Below are positions 1 to 6,294 of a DNA stretch of 6,330 nt, piece after piece. A model generated the notes under the pieces. That model was not told where the DNA came from, ran no database searches, and saw only the letters and a list, made by a program, of their open reading frames with translations. The translations under genes were made by a program, and so were the position numbers. Source of the DNA: Flavobacterium sp. UBA4098 (GTDB lineage Bacteria; Bacteroidota; Bacteroidia; Flavobacteriales; Flavobacteriaceae); contig DFXW01000007.1 in the NCBI GenBank assembly GCA_002382495.1, positions 1-6,330 of the forward strand, written 5' to 3'. Every line of letters begins with the position of its first letter. Within the stretch, counting starts at the first letter, position 1.

Positions 1-266
1 GTAACCAAAAAAGCATTGTCTTTCTTAACATCTATAGTTAACAAACTACAACGATCATTGTATTCTGCAGGAATAACTTCATTGCTATAAAAAGCAACAA
101 AGCCTGCCTTCTGAAGATTTAGTTTAGTTAAAGTTGCCAAACGATATTGGTTTTCTGTTTTCAAGAAATCGTATTTCAATGGAATAATAACAGCTTTATA
201 GTTATTGATATTTTGCGAAAAGGCAACGGTTGAAAACAATAGGATTACAAATACTAATTTTTTCAT
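1..266 (-). CDS. Secreted protein of unknown function, N-terminal part (cut by window edge)
   Basis: An open frame of 88 complete codons starts at the ATG at 266-264 and runs off the left edge, so the C-terminus is missing. The product begins MKKLVFVILLFSTVAFSQ, a textbook signal peptide (two lysines, hydrophobic core, likely cleavage after Ser17 or Gln18) with no lipobox cysteine, so export to the periplasm or beyond is likely. The mature part starts NINNYKAVIIPLKYDF and continues with an 'ENQYRLATLTKLNLQKAGF' stretch and a single Cys near residue 71. I recognise this as resembling conserved flavobacterial hypothetical proteins, but I know no assigned function and see no catalytic motif. The start lies only 2 bases after the stop of the HAD nucleotidase gene, so the two are very probably co-transcribed. 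The frame has no internal stop and uses codons like its neighbours, so it is a real gene. Confidence 0.85.
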   Translation of the reverse strand, partial: MKKLVFVILLFSTVAFSQNINNYKAVIIPLKYDFLKTENQYRLATLTKLNLQKAGFVAFYSNEVIPAEYNDRCSLLTIDVKKDNAFLV

Positions 267-268
267 AA

Positions 269-958
269 TTACAAATAGTTTTTAAGTTCTAATAAATGGT
301 TTATAGCAATAATATTTTCTGGAGTATTCTCTTTATTCGGATTAAAAAATAGCGCATCAATTCCAAAATCCAATGCCCCTTGTACATCGGCTTCCAAACA
401 ATCACCGATCATGATACTGTGTTCTTTTTGGGCTTGTGCCAAATCTAAAGCATGCTGATATATGATGGGATTAGGCTTCTTCACTCCTGCCATTTCAGAA
501 TTGGTAATCGTTTTGAAATAGGTATCAATTTTTGAATTGGCTATTTTTTTATATTGAACATTCGCAAATCCATTCGTGATAATATGCAATTGGTATTTGC
601 TATTCAGATATTCTAATATTTCAATTGCACCTTCAAACAAATGATTATTATCGGGCAAAAAAGTAATATAATCCTCTGCCATTTGATGGATAGCATCATC
701 TGAAATGGAATAATCCAAAGCGTCAAAGGAATCTTTGAGTCGTTTGTAACGCAATTCCTCGTGTGTAATTTTATCGTACTGATACAACTTCCAACAAGCC
801 TGATTAATTGGCGCGTATTTTTCAATAAAATCGGCTATAGCAATTTCTGGATGATGTTGTTTGAATATCGTACCAAAAGCCATTTCAGAATTTTTATCAA
901 AATCCCAAAGGGTATGATCTAAATCAAAAAAAACGTGCTGTATATTTTTATATTTCAT
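269..958 (-). CDS. yjjG: YjjG-family HAD hydrolase, probable (non-canonical) pyrimidine 5'-nucleotidase
   Basis: This is a 229-aa cytosolic haloacid dehalogenase-superfamily phosphatase. All four HAD motifs are present: motif I FFDLDHTLWDF with nucleophile Asp12 and acid/base Asp14; motif II IITNGF with Thr128; motif III Lys161 in GVKKPNP; motif IV MIGDCLEADVQGA with Asp186 and Asp191. The helical cap between motifs I and II contains YAPINQACWKLYQYDKIT, which parallels the E. coli YjjG cap (about 225 aa), and the length fits. E. coli YjjG dephosphorylates dUMP, dTMP and non-canonical pyrimidine nucleotides, so a house-cleaning role in the nucleotide pool is likely. The exact substrate here is inferred from the family. 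The gene starts 8 bases after the radC stop and ends 2 bases before the secreted-protein gene, which suggests one operon. The ATG at 958 puts motif I at the usual distance from the N-terminus. Confidence 0.9.
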   Translation of the reverse strand: MKYKNIQHVFFDLDHTLWDFDKNSEMAFGTIFKQHHPEIAIADFIEKYAPINQACWKLYQYDKITHEELRYKRLKDSFDALDYSISDDAIHQMAEDYITFLPDNNHLFEGAIEILEYLNSKYQLHIITNGFANVQYKKIANSKIDTYFKTITNSEMAGVKKPNPIIYQHALDLAQAQKEHSIMIGDCLEADVQGALDFGIDALFFNPNKENTPENIIAINHLLELKNYL

Positions 959-966
959 TCGTATAA

Positions 967-1659
967 TTACAAAATTCCTTGGTCAACAAAACTAAAATAA
1001 CTTTTTTCCGTTACTATTACATGATCCAAAATGGCTATTTCTAAACTCTCTCCAGCTCGTTTTAATTTTTGTGTAATTTGGATGTCGGCATCGCTAGGTT
1101 TTAAACTTCCAGAAGGGTGATTGTGACACAATACAATAGAAGTCGCTCCATATTCTAATGCCATTTTAAAAACCAATCGTATGTCTACTACCGTTCCAGT
1201 AATACCGCCTTTGCTTAATTGTGTTTTTGAAATCACCTTATTGGAATTATTCAAATACACGATCCAAAATTCTTCGTGAGGCAATTCGCCAATTATGGGT
1301 TGCATTACATCAAAAATTACTTTGCTTGAAGTAATTTTAACCAACTCAACCGTCTCTTCTACCCTGCGTCTTCTTCCTAATTCAAGGGCGGCAATTATGG
1401 TAATCGCTTTGGCTTCGCCAATTCCTTTAAATTGCATCAATTGCGACAAACTCAGTTTGCCTAACGCATTTAAATTTTGGCTAACACTGGCCAACATTCG
1501 TTTGCTTAAATCGACTGCCGTTTCATTCCTGCTTCCAGATCCAATTAAAATCGCTATCAATTCGGCATCACTCAAGGCATTTTTACCTTTAAGCATCAAT
1601 TTCTCCCGAGGTTTATCATCTTCGGACCAACTACTAATGGGAAAGGGGGCGTTTTCCAT
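967..1659 (-). CDS. radC: RadC family protein (UPF0758) with JAB/MPN domain
   Basis: This 230-aa protein has the full RadC layout. The N-terminal section (about 1-100) carries a helix-hairpin-helix-like segment, LMQFKGIGEAKAITIIAALELG (about 74-95), typical of DNA-contacting proteins. The C-terminal JAB/MPN domain (about 108-230) carries the JAMM metal signature: Glu129 or Glu130 in HEEFW, His179 and His181 in CHNHPSG, Ser189 and Asp192 in SDAD. A zinc-dependent hydrolase fold is therefore intact, although no activity is firmly established for the family; the old DNA-repair role assigned to E. coli RadC was traced to another gene. The length is typical (about 220-230 aa). It lies 22 bases downstream of the ligase gene and 8 bases upstream of the nucleotidase gene, consistent with a shared transcript. 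No Shine-Dalgarno sequence is visible before the ATG at 1659, which is usual for Bacteroidota. Confidence 0.94.
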   Translation of the reverse strand: MENAPFPISSWSEDDKPREKLMLKGKNALSDAELIAILIGSGSRNETAVDLSKRMLASVSQNLNALGKLSLSQLMQFKGIGEAKAITIIAALELGRRRRVEETVELVKITSSKVIFDVMQPIIGELPHEEFWIVYLNNSNKVISKTQLSKGGITGTVVDIRLVFKMALEYGATSIVLCHNHPSGSLKPSDADIQITQKLKRAGESLEIAILDHVIVTEKSYFSFVDQGIL

Positions 1660-1681
1660 AGGTGTACTATTTAAGTTGCTA

Positions 1682-3037
1682 TTATTCGATCAACTGCTTG
1701 ACTTCGTCAAAATTCAATCCGCCGTAATTTCCAGAACTCATTAATAATAAAGCGGAATTATCTAAATTTCGATTGAATAAATACTGTTTGAATTCGGCTG
1801 GATTAGTATAAATAATTAAATCATCTCGATTGAAGGCTTTAGCAATTTGCTCATAAGTCACTTCTTCCAATTGTTTGATTTTTACTGCATCTGGCGAATA
1901 AAAAACTACCGCCTCATCCGCATATTCCAACGCTCCTTCGTATTCCTTCAAAAACTCAGCATTCAAACTACTATAGGTGTGCAACTCCAAACAAGCAACT
2001 AAAGTACGATTAGGATATTGTTCCTTCACCGCTTTGGTAGTCGCTGCTACCTTACTTGGCGAATGCGCAAAATCTTTATAAGCCACTCTACCTTTTCCTT
2101 CGGCAATTTTTTCCAAACGTTTTGATGCCCCTTTGAAACTCGCAATGGCTTCGTAGAAATCGGCTTCATCAACGCCCATATTTTGACAAATCCATTTGGC
2201 TCCAGCCAAATTATTCAAATTATGAGCACCAAAAACTTCAATTGGCATTGGTCCTTCAGGCGTTTCCAAAAGAGTTACTCCATCACTAACCGTATAAGCA
2301 GGCGTACTGTAAGGCAATTTACGAATCGGATTCGTAGCGGCTTCTGATACTCGTTTTACCTCAGTATCGTCTTCATTGTAGACTAAAATACCACCATTGG
2401 TAATTTTGCCAATGAAAATTTCAAATTGCTCCACATAGTTTTCATAGGTTGGAAATACATTAATATGATCCCAAGCAATTCCTGAAATCAAAGCAATATT
2501 GGGTTGGTACAAATGAAATTTAGGACGTCTATCAATGGGTGAAGACAAATATTCATCTCCTTCCAAAACCATAAAATCATTTTCTTCTGTAAGGTGCACC
2601 ATGGTATCAAATCCTTCCAGTTGGGCTCCCACCATATAATCTACTGCAATATTATGGTAATGCATGACATGCAAAATCATCGAAGTAATAGTTGTTTTTC
2701 CGTGAGAACCGCCAATAACTACTCGCGTTTTGTTTTTAGATTGTTCGTACAAAAATTCTGGATACGAATAAATTTTCAAACCCAATTCTTGTGCTTTCAA
2801 CAATTCAGGATTGTCTGCCTTGGCATGCATCCCTAAAATAACAGATTCAATATCAGTCGTTATTTTTTCAGGAAACCAACCCATTTCAGCCGGCAGAATT
2901 CCTTTCTTTTCTAATCGGGATTTAGAAGGTTCAAATATCGCATCATCACTTCCTGTAACTTGATATCCTTTGTTGTGTAGCGCCAAGGCTAAATTGTGCA
3001 TCGCGCTTCCGCCAATAGCAATAAAATGTGTTCTCAT
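1682..3037 (-). CDS. mpl: Mpl-like Mur ligase (UDP-MurNAc : peptide ligase, peptidoglycan recycling)
   Basis: This 451-aa cytoplasmic ATP-dependent amide ligase has three Mur domains. The N-terminal UDP-binding Rossmann domain (about 1-100) opens with FIAIGGSAMHNLA and has VTGSDD at 27-32. The central ATPase domain has the P-loop GGSHGKTT (109-116), the EGDEY acidic motif (159-163) and WDH (189-191). The C-terminal domain has SKRLE (305-309), DFAHSP (322-327) and MSSGNYGG (433-440). Length and order match E. coli Mpl (about 457 aa), which joins recycled L-Ala-gamma-D-Glu-meso-DAP to UDP-MurNAc; the MSSGNYGGL end resembles Mpl's MSNGGFGGI. One caution: the segment at 350-358, LELHTYSSL, resembles the MurC pattern QPHTYSR more than E. 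coli Mpl's EPRSNT, so the acceptor substrate is not certain and MurC-like activity cannot be excluded. It heads a probable operon with radC and yjjG. Confidence 0.85.
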   Translation of the reverse strand: MRTHFIAIGGSAMHNLALALHNKGYQVTGSDDAIFEPSKSRLEKKGILPAEMGWFPEKITTDIESVILGMHAKADNPELLKAQELGLKIYSYPEFLYEQSKNKTRVVIGGSHGKTTITSMILHVMHYHNIAVDYMVGAQLEGFDTMVHLTEENDFMVLEGDEYLSSPIDRRPKFHLYQPNIALISGIAWDHINVFPTYENYVEQFEIFIGKITNGGILVYNEDDTEVKRVSEAATNPIRKLPYSTPAYTVSDGVTLLETPEGPMPIEVFGAHNLNNLAGAKWICQNMGVDEADFYEAIASFKGASKRLEKIAEGKGRVAYKDFAHSPSKVAATTKAVKEQYPNRTLVACLELHTYSSLNAEFLKEYEGALEYADEAVVFYSPDAVKIKQLEEVTYEQIAKAFNRDDLIIYTNPAEFKQYLFNRNLDNSALLLMSSGNYGGLNFDEVKQLIE

Positions 3038-3046
3038 TCTTTTAGT

Positions 3047-3104
3047 TTATGAGTTTAAAGGGCTATGTATTTATATGTTTAAAAACAAACCTATAAACTC
3101 TTAA
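3047..3104. repeat. Imperfect inverted repeat before the Mpl-like ligase gene
   Basis: Two 15-base arms, 3047-3061 (TTATGAGTTTAAAGG) and 3090-3104 (CCTATAAACTCTTAA), are reverse complements at 13 of 15 positions, separated by 28 AT-rich bases. They fill most of the 76-base gap between the TPR gene and the ligase gene. Each arm is flanked by near-copies of a TAAACT motif, also seen at 3110-3115 on the plus strand and around 3042-3048 on the minus strand, so the arms look like small degenerate tandem arrays. No T-run follows the stem on the minus strand, so it is not a classic intrinsic terminator. It could be an RNA hairpin at the transcript end or leader, or a dispersed intergenic repeat of the flavobacterial type. 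The pairing is directly visible; the function is unknown. Confidence 0.55.
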
Positions 3105-3113
3105 CCTTTTAAA

Positions 3114-3800
3114 CTATTTTTCAAATTGTTCTTTTAATTGTTGGGCTTTTTCTGAATTTTTCAACTTGTACGCATACAAATTGTATAATTTCTGAAATGC
3201 TATTTTTGAATTATTTATTTCCAAAGCTTTGAGGTAATTTATCTCCGCTTTTTTATTTCGACCAAAATATTCGTCAATATATCCTTTGGATAAATACCCT
3301 TCCAAAGGCGACAATCGCATTAATTCATTCGAATACGCCACTGCTTTTGTTTCGCTACCGCCAATAATTCCGGGCAATTCTAGATACAGCATTACTAATG
3401 CCCAACGGGATTCTTTGTGTTTTGCGTCTAGAGCAACAGCCTTTTCAAAAGACAATTTAATCTCGTCAATCATTCCTAATGCTTTGAATTTATTTACTGT
3501 TTTTGCTTTCATTCCCAAAGCGCCACCGTATTTATAATGGTACTCTGCATTATTGGGTTGTAATTGTTTAATTTTCTTATAATACACAATGGCCTTATCC
3601 CAATTTTTATTTTGACCTGCAATATCTCCTAAATATTCTAGAGACTTAATCTGAGATGGATTTTCTTTTAGTACATTCTCAAATGCAATACGAGCTAGTT
3701 CTGTTTTTCCAGATCCCATAAACTGAACCCCTTTCTCAAAATTAGTTTGAGATAAAAGCATAGTTGGAATAAAAAACAAAAGAAATACCAGTCGAATCAT
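3114..3800 (-). CDS. Secreted tetratricopeptide-repeat (TPR) protein
   Basis: This 228-aa protein begins with a signal peptide, MIRLVFLLFFIPTMLLSQ, with likely cleavage at about residue 18 and no lipobox cysteine, so it should be exported and soluble. The rest is almost all helical TPR repeats. Clear units lie at about 19-50 (ELARIAFENVLKENPSQ), 52-85 (WDKAIVYYKKIKQLQPNN), 86-127 (interrupted by an insertion, then LSFEKAVALDAKH), 128-165 and 168-197 (KKAEINYLKALEIN). The fourth unit contains ELPGIIGGSETKA, a Pro-Gly-Ile-x-Gly-Gly insertion I associate with a subset of bacterial TPR proteins. TPRs mediate protein-protein contacts; there is no enzymatic domain, so the partner and process cannot be named. 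It is separated from obg by an intrinsic terminator and from the ligase gene by a 76-base repeat-bearing gap, so it probably forms its own unit. The ATG at 3800 is needed for a complete signal peptide. Confidence 0.85.
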   Translation of the reverse strand: MIRLVFLLFFIPTMLLSQTNFEKGVQFMGSGKTELARIAFENVLKENPSQIKSLEYLGDIAGQNKNWDKAIVYYKKIKQLQPNNAEYHYKYGGALGMKAKTVNKFKALGMIDEIKLSFEKAVALDAKHKESRWALVMLYLELPGIIGGSETKAVAYSNELMRLSPLEGYLSKGYIDEYFGRNKKAEINYLKALEINNSKIAFQKLYNLYAYKLKNSEKAQQLKEQFEK

Positions 3801-3804
3801 ATTT

Positions 3805-3812
3805 CAAAAATA
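3805..3812 (-). promoter_or_regulatory. Possible -7 promoter box for the TPR gene
   Basis: On the minus strand these bases read TATTTTTG, a full match to the Bacteroidota -7 consensus TAnnTTTG. The box ends only 4 bases before the ATG, so if used it would give a leaderless or almost leaderless mRNA. The nearest upstream TTTG (-33-like) is about 30 bases away, longer than the usual spacing of about 17-23. A promoter somewhere between the terminator and the TPR start is expected, but in this AT-rich stretch the match may be chance. Confidence 0.25.
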
Positions 3813-3858
3813 AGGAAATAAATACTTCTATTTCACTCTAATCAAAAAGGTTTTTTAT

Positions 3859-3887
3859 AAAAAAATCCGTTTCATCAGAAACGGATT
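3859..3887 (-). terminator. Rho-independent terminator of the CNNM-obg unit
   Basis: A perfect 10-base-pair stem, 3864-3873 against 3878-3887 (AATCCGTTTC / GAAACGGATT), closes a 4-base loop. Read on the minus strand it is followed directly by T residues, seven in a row counting the last two stem bases. It begins 23 bases after the obg stop codon. The T-run lies on one side only, so it ends minus-strand transcripts. The structure is directly visible and its position between obg and the TPR gene makes the call strong. Confidence 0.9.
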
Positions 3888-3910
3888 CGTATTGTAATTA
3901 AAAAGGAAAC

Positions 3911-4912
3911 CTAGTCATTCAACATGGCCCACAATTTATCCTTTAATTCCGTCAAACCTTGTTGTGCCACCGAAGAAATAAACATATAAGGAATGTCCTT
4001 GAATGCCACATCTAATTCGGCTTTTAATTCGGCCTTTAATTCTTCATCCAACATATCAATTTTTGAAATGACTAACAAACGTTCTTTGTCTAACATTTCT
4101 GGATTGTATTTGGTTAATTCGTTGACCAAAATATCGTATTCGGCTTTAATGTCTGGTGTATCCACCGGCACTAAAAACAATAAGGTAGAATTTCTTTCGA
4201 TATGACGTAAGAAATAATGTCCCAATCCTTTTCCTTCTGCTGCACCTTCTATGATACCGGGAATATCAGCAATTACAAACGATTGATAATCACGGTAGGC
4301 TACAATTCCCAAATTGGGTTTTAAAGTAGTAAATGGGTAATCGGCAATCTTTGGCTTAGCCGAAGTCAAAACGGATAACAAAGTTGATTTACCAGCATTT
4401 GGAAAACCTACCAATCCTACATCGGCCAAAACTTTTAATTCTAAAATTACGTCCATTTCTATACCCAACAACCCTGGTTGTGCATAGCGTGGCGTTTGAT
4501 TCGTAGAACTTCTAAAGTGCCAGTTCCCCAACCCTCCTTTTCCACCTTGAGCCAAAATGCGTTTTTCTCCGTCCTCGGTAATTTCAAATAAAACCTCTCC
4601 TGTTTCTTTGTCTTTAACCACAGTTCCTAATGGAACTTCAATGTATTTATCGTCTCCATCAGCACCTGTGCTTCGGTCTCCTCCTCCATCACCACCGTGG
4701 CCGGCTTTGACGTGACGTGCAAATTTTAAGTGAAATAAAGTCCAAAGTCCTTTATTACCCACTAAATATACGTGTCCTCCACGACCACCATCACCACCAT
4801 CTGGACCTCCCTTTTCAATAAATTTTTCTCTATGTAAATGCGTAGAACCTTTTCCTCCTTTACCGGAAGAAACAAATATTTTAACGTAATCAACGAAGTT
4901 ACCTTCTGTCAT
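3911..4912 (-). CDS. obg: Obg/CgtA GTPase, ribosome assembly factor
   Basis: This 333-aa protein is a clear Obg GTPase. The glycine-rich Obg domain covers about 1-158 (FVDYVKIFVSSGKGGKGS, then GGPDGGDGGRGGHV and AGHGGDGGG). The G domain follows with G1 GFPNAGKS (169-176), G2 YPFTTLKP (192-199), G3 DIPG (216-219), G4 SKID (283-286, replacing the common NKxD) and G5 SSV (313-315). No C-terminal OCT extension is present, which is normal for short Bacteroidota forms. Obg acts in late maturation of the 50S ribosomal subunit and links it to growth and the stringent response; it is essential in most bacteria tested. The gene starts 11 bases after the CNNM stop and ends before a strong terminator, so the two form a likely operon. 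Residues 291-300 are a small ELKA repeat matching a DNA tandem repeat. Confidence 0.97.
   Translation of the reverse strand: MTEGNFVDYVKIFVSSGKGGKGSTHLHREKFIEKGGPDGGDGGRGGHVYLVGNKGLWTLFHLKFARHVKAGHGGDGGGDRSTGADGDDKYIEVPLGTVVKDKETGEVLFEITEDGEKRILAQGGKGGLGNWHFRSSTNQTPRYAQPGLLGIEMDVILELKVLADVGLVGFPNAGKSTLLSVLTSAKPKIADYPFTTLKPNLGIVAYRDYQSFVIADIPGIIEGAAEGKGLGHYFLRHIERNSTLLFLVPVDTPDIKAEYDILVNELTKYNPEMLDKERLLVISKIDMLDEELKAELKAELDVAFKDIPYMFISSVAQQGLTELKDKLWAMLND
4014..4042. repeat. Short 12-bp tandem repeat inside obg
   Basis: About 2.4 copies of a 12-base unit (AATTCGGCTTTT, then AATTCGGCCTTT, then AATTC) lie in frame within obg and encode the ELKAELKAEL segment (residues 291-300) between the G4 and G5 motifs. 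The unit length is a multiple of three, so copy changes would keep the frame. It looks like a small local duplication in a surface helix. Confidence 0.7.
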
Positions 4913-4923
4913 TGTTCTTTATT

Positions 4924-6201
4924 TTATAAATCTTTCAGTGTGGTGATTAATACTTTATCAATCTTCACACCATCCATTTTTTGAGCTTCAAACTCTAATT
5001 TATTCCAAATCAACTTATCGCCTTCTTTTGGAATAGCACCTAATTCGGTGATAATAAATCCACTCACCGTTGTCACTTCATAATCAGTAGTTAACTCATC
5101 CATGTCAAAATACGTCAAGAAATCGTGTAATGAATATTGTCCATCCACTAACCAAGATCCATCTTCATTGGCAATCAATTTGTATTCATCGTCATCAAAG
5201 TCAGCAGCGTCACCTACCAATGCTTCCAAAATATCATTCAAGGTAATTATCCCTTGGAAAACCCCGTATTCATCTGTAATAAAAGCATAATGAACTTTGG
5301 TTTTCTTGAAATTTTCTAAGGCTTTATAGGCTGAAGTATGTTCGATAAAATAGGAAGGTTCTTTGGCAATGGAACGCAAATCAAAGTTGCCTTTTTCAAA
5401 ATTGGCAAATAAATCCTTCAAAAACACCACACCCACAACCTCATCTAAATTCTCTTCACAAACCGGATAAACCGAATGCAATTCGTCTAACACTTTTGTC
5501 TTAATTTCGTCTAAAGTATCCTCCATAGAAAGATAGACCATCGAACTACGATGTGTCATCAAGGAATTCACTTTTCGATCACCAATATGAAACACACGCT
5601 CCACAATATCTTGCTCGATTTCTTGAACTTCACCTACTTCAGTACCTTCTTTAATAATAGCTTTTATTTCTTCTTCGGTTACTTTACCGTCTGCGGTTGG
5701 TTTGATTTGCAGTATTTTTAATAAAAATTCTGTTGAAGTAGTTAACAACCAAATAAATGGCGCCGTAATAATTGAGATGACTTTCATGGGCATCGCCATG
5801 GCCTTGGCAATTGATTCTGGATGATTTAATCCGATGCGCTTAGGCAATAATTCGCCTAAAACCAAAGAAAAGAAAGTCAATACTACCACTACAATTCCCA
5901 CAGCAACTGAGTGAGCATAAGGAGTAATTGCCTCAAATCCACTCACAAAATATTCAACGTCTTCGGTAATTTTATCACCACTATAAATACCAGTCAAGAT
6001 ACCAATAAGAGTTATTCCTATTTGGACTGCCGATAGAAATTTATTGGGTGAATTGGCCAAATCTAATGCCGTCTTAGCACTCTTACTTCCTTTTTTAGCA
6101 GCTGTTTCCAGTCGGCTCTTTCGCGAAGAAATCAATGCGATTTCCGACATAGAGAAAACGCCATTCAAAAGAATTAAGAAAAATATAATGAGTAGTTCCA
6201 A
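4924..6201 (-). CDS. CNNM/CBS/CorC_HlyC family membrane protein (hemolysin-like, putative divalent cation transporter), TTG start
   Basis: This 425-aa inner-membrane protein has three parts. A DUF21/CNNM membrane domain (about 1-160) has hydrophobic segments at about 1-21, 57-75, 97-118 and 138-158, plus the GELLPKRIGL motif at 116-125. A CBS pair follows at about 208-335 (VNSLMTHRSSMVYL, then VHYAFITDEYGVFQGIITLNDILEALVGD). A CorC_HlyC domain covers about 343-422 and ends KMDGVKIDKVLI. CBS pairs in CNNM/CorC proteins bind ATP-Mg, and characterised members move Mg2+ or other divalent cations; the older 'hemolysin' label is misleading. The domain set is shared with the gliding protein GldE, but the next gene is obg, not gldD, so I do not call it gldE. 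The frame opens at TTG (6201-6199); an in-frame TAA lies 21-19 bases upstream, and the next ATG (residue 18) would remove the first membrane segment. It is the first gene of a unit with obg. Confidence 0.93.
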   Translation of the reverse strand: MELLIIFFLILLNGVFSMSEIALISSRKSRLETAAKKGSKSAKTALDLANSPNKFLSAVQIGITLIGILTGIYSGDKITEDVEYFVSGFEAITPYAHSVAVGIVVVVLTFFSLVLGELLPKRIGLNHPESIAKAMAMPMKVISIITAPFIWLLTTSTEFLLKILQIKPTADGKVTEEEIKAIIKEGTEVGEVQEIEQDIVERVFHIGDRKVNSLMTHRSSMVYLSMEDTLDEIKTKVLDELHSVYPVCEENLDEVVGVVFLKDLFANFEKGNFDLRSIAKEPSYFIEHTSAYKALENFKKTKVHYAFITDEYGVFQGIITLNDILEALVGDAADFDDDEYKLIANEDGSWLVDGQYSLHDFLTYFDMDELTTDYEVTTVSGFIITELGAIPKEGDKLIWNKLEFEAQKMDGVKIDKVLITTLKDL

Positions 6202-6250
6202 TGGTATGTTTTTAAAAGTTTAAAATCAGATGTAAAGAAAATCGATTACC

Positions 6251-6278
6251 GAATATTACTTTAATCCAAGGTTCCAAA
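6251..6278 (-). promoter_or_regulatory. Possible weak promoter for the CNNM-obg unit
   Basis: On the minus strand TTTG (6278-6275) is followed after 16 bases by TAATATTC (6258-6251), a partial match to the Bacteroidota TTTG / TAnnTTTG pair with a slightly short spacer. It lies about 50 bases before the CNNM start, in the only non-coding stretch upstream of it (6202-6294), which otherwise holds nothing I can name. The match is poor in its last bases, so this is a suggestion only. Confidence 0.2.
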
Positions 6279-6294
6279 CATTTTTTTGTTAGTA

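Noticed and set aside
613..825. 70-codon open frame on the minus strand within the nucleotidase gene
   Set aside because: It is out of frame inside the HAD gene, whose four motifs are intact, and the product looks like random translation.
1295..1744. 149-codon open frame on the plus strand
   Set aside because: It lies antisense over radC and the end of the ligase gene, both strongly supported by conserved motifs. Its translation has no recognisable domain and there is no sign of a start signal.
2594..2836. 80-codon open frame on the plus strand
   Set aside because: It is a shadow of the Mpl-like ligase gene, opposite its P-loop region, with a His- and Phe-rich product of no recognisable type.
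3038..3113. Intrinsic terminator for the TPR gene
   Set aside because: The inverted repeat there has a 28-base loop, an AT-rich stem and no T-run on the minus strand, so I recorded it as a repeat of unknown role.
4660..4900. Gly-rich repetitive coding stretch
   Set aside because: This is the normal glycine-rich Obg domain, not a novel repeat.
4924..6201. Calling the CNNM protein GldE (gliding motility)
   Set aside because: GldE shares the domain layout, but gldE is normally next to gldD, whereas this gene is followed by obg. The sequence alone does not justify the name.
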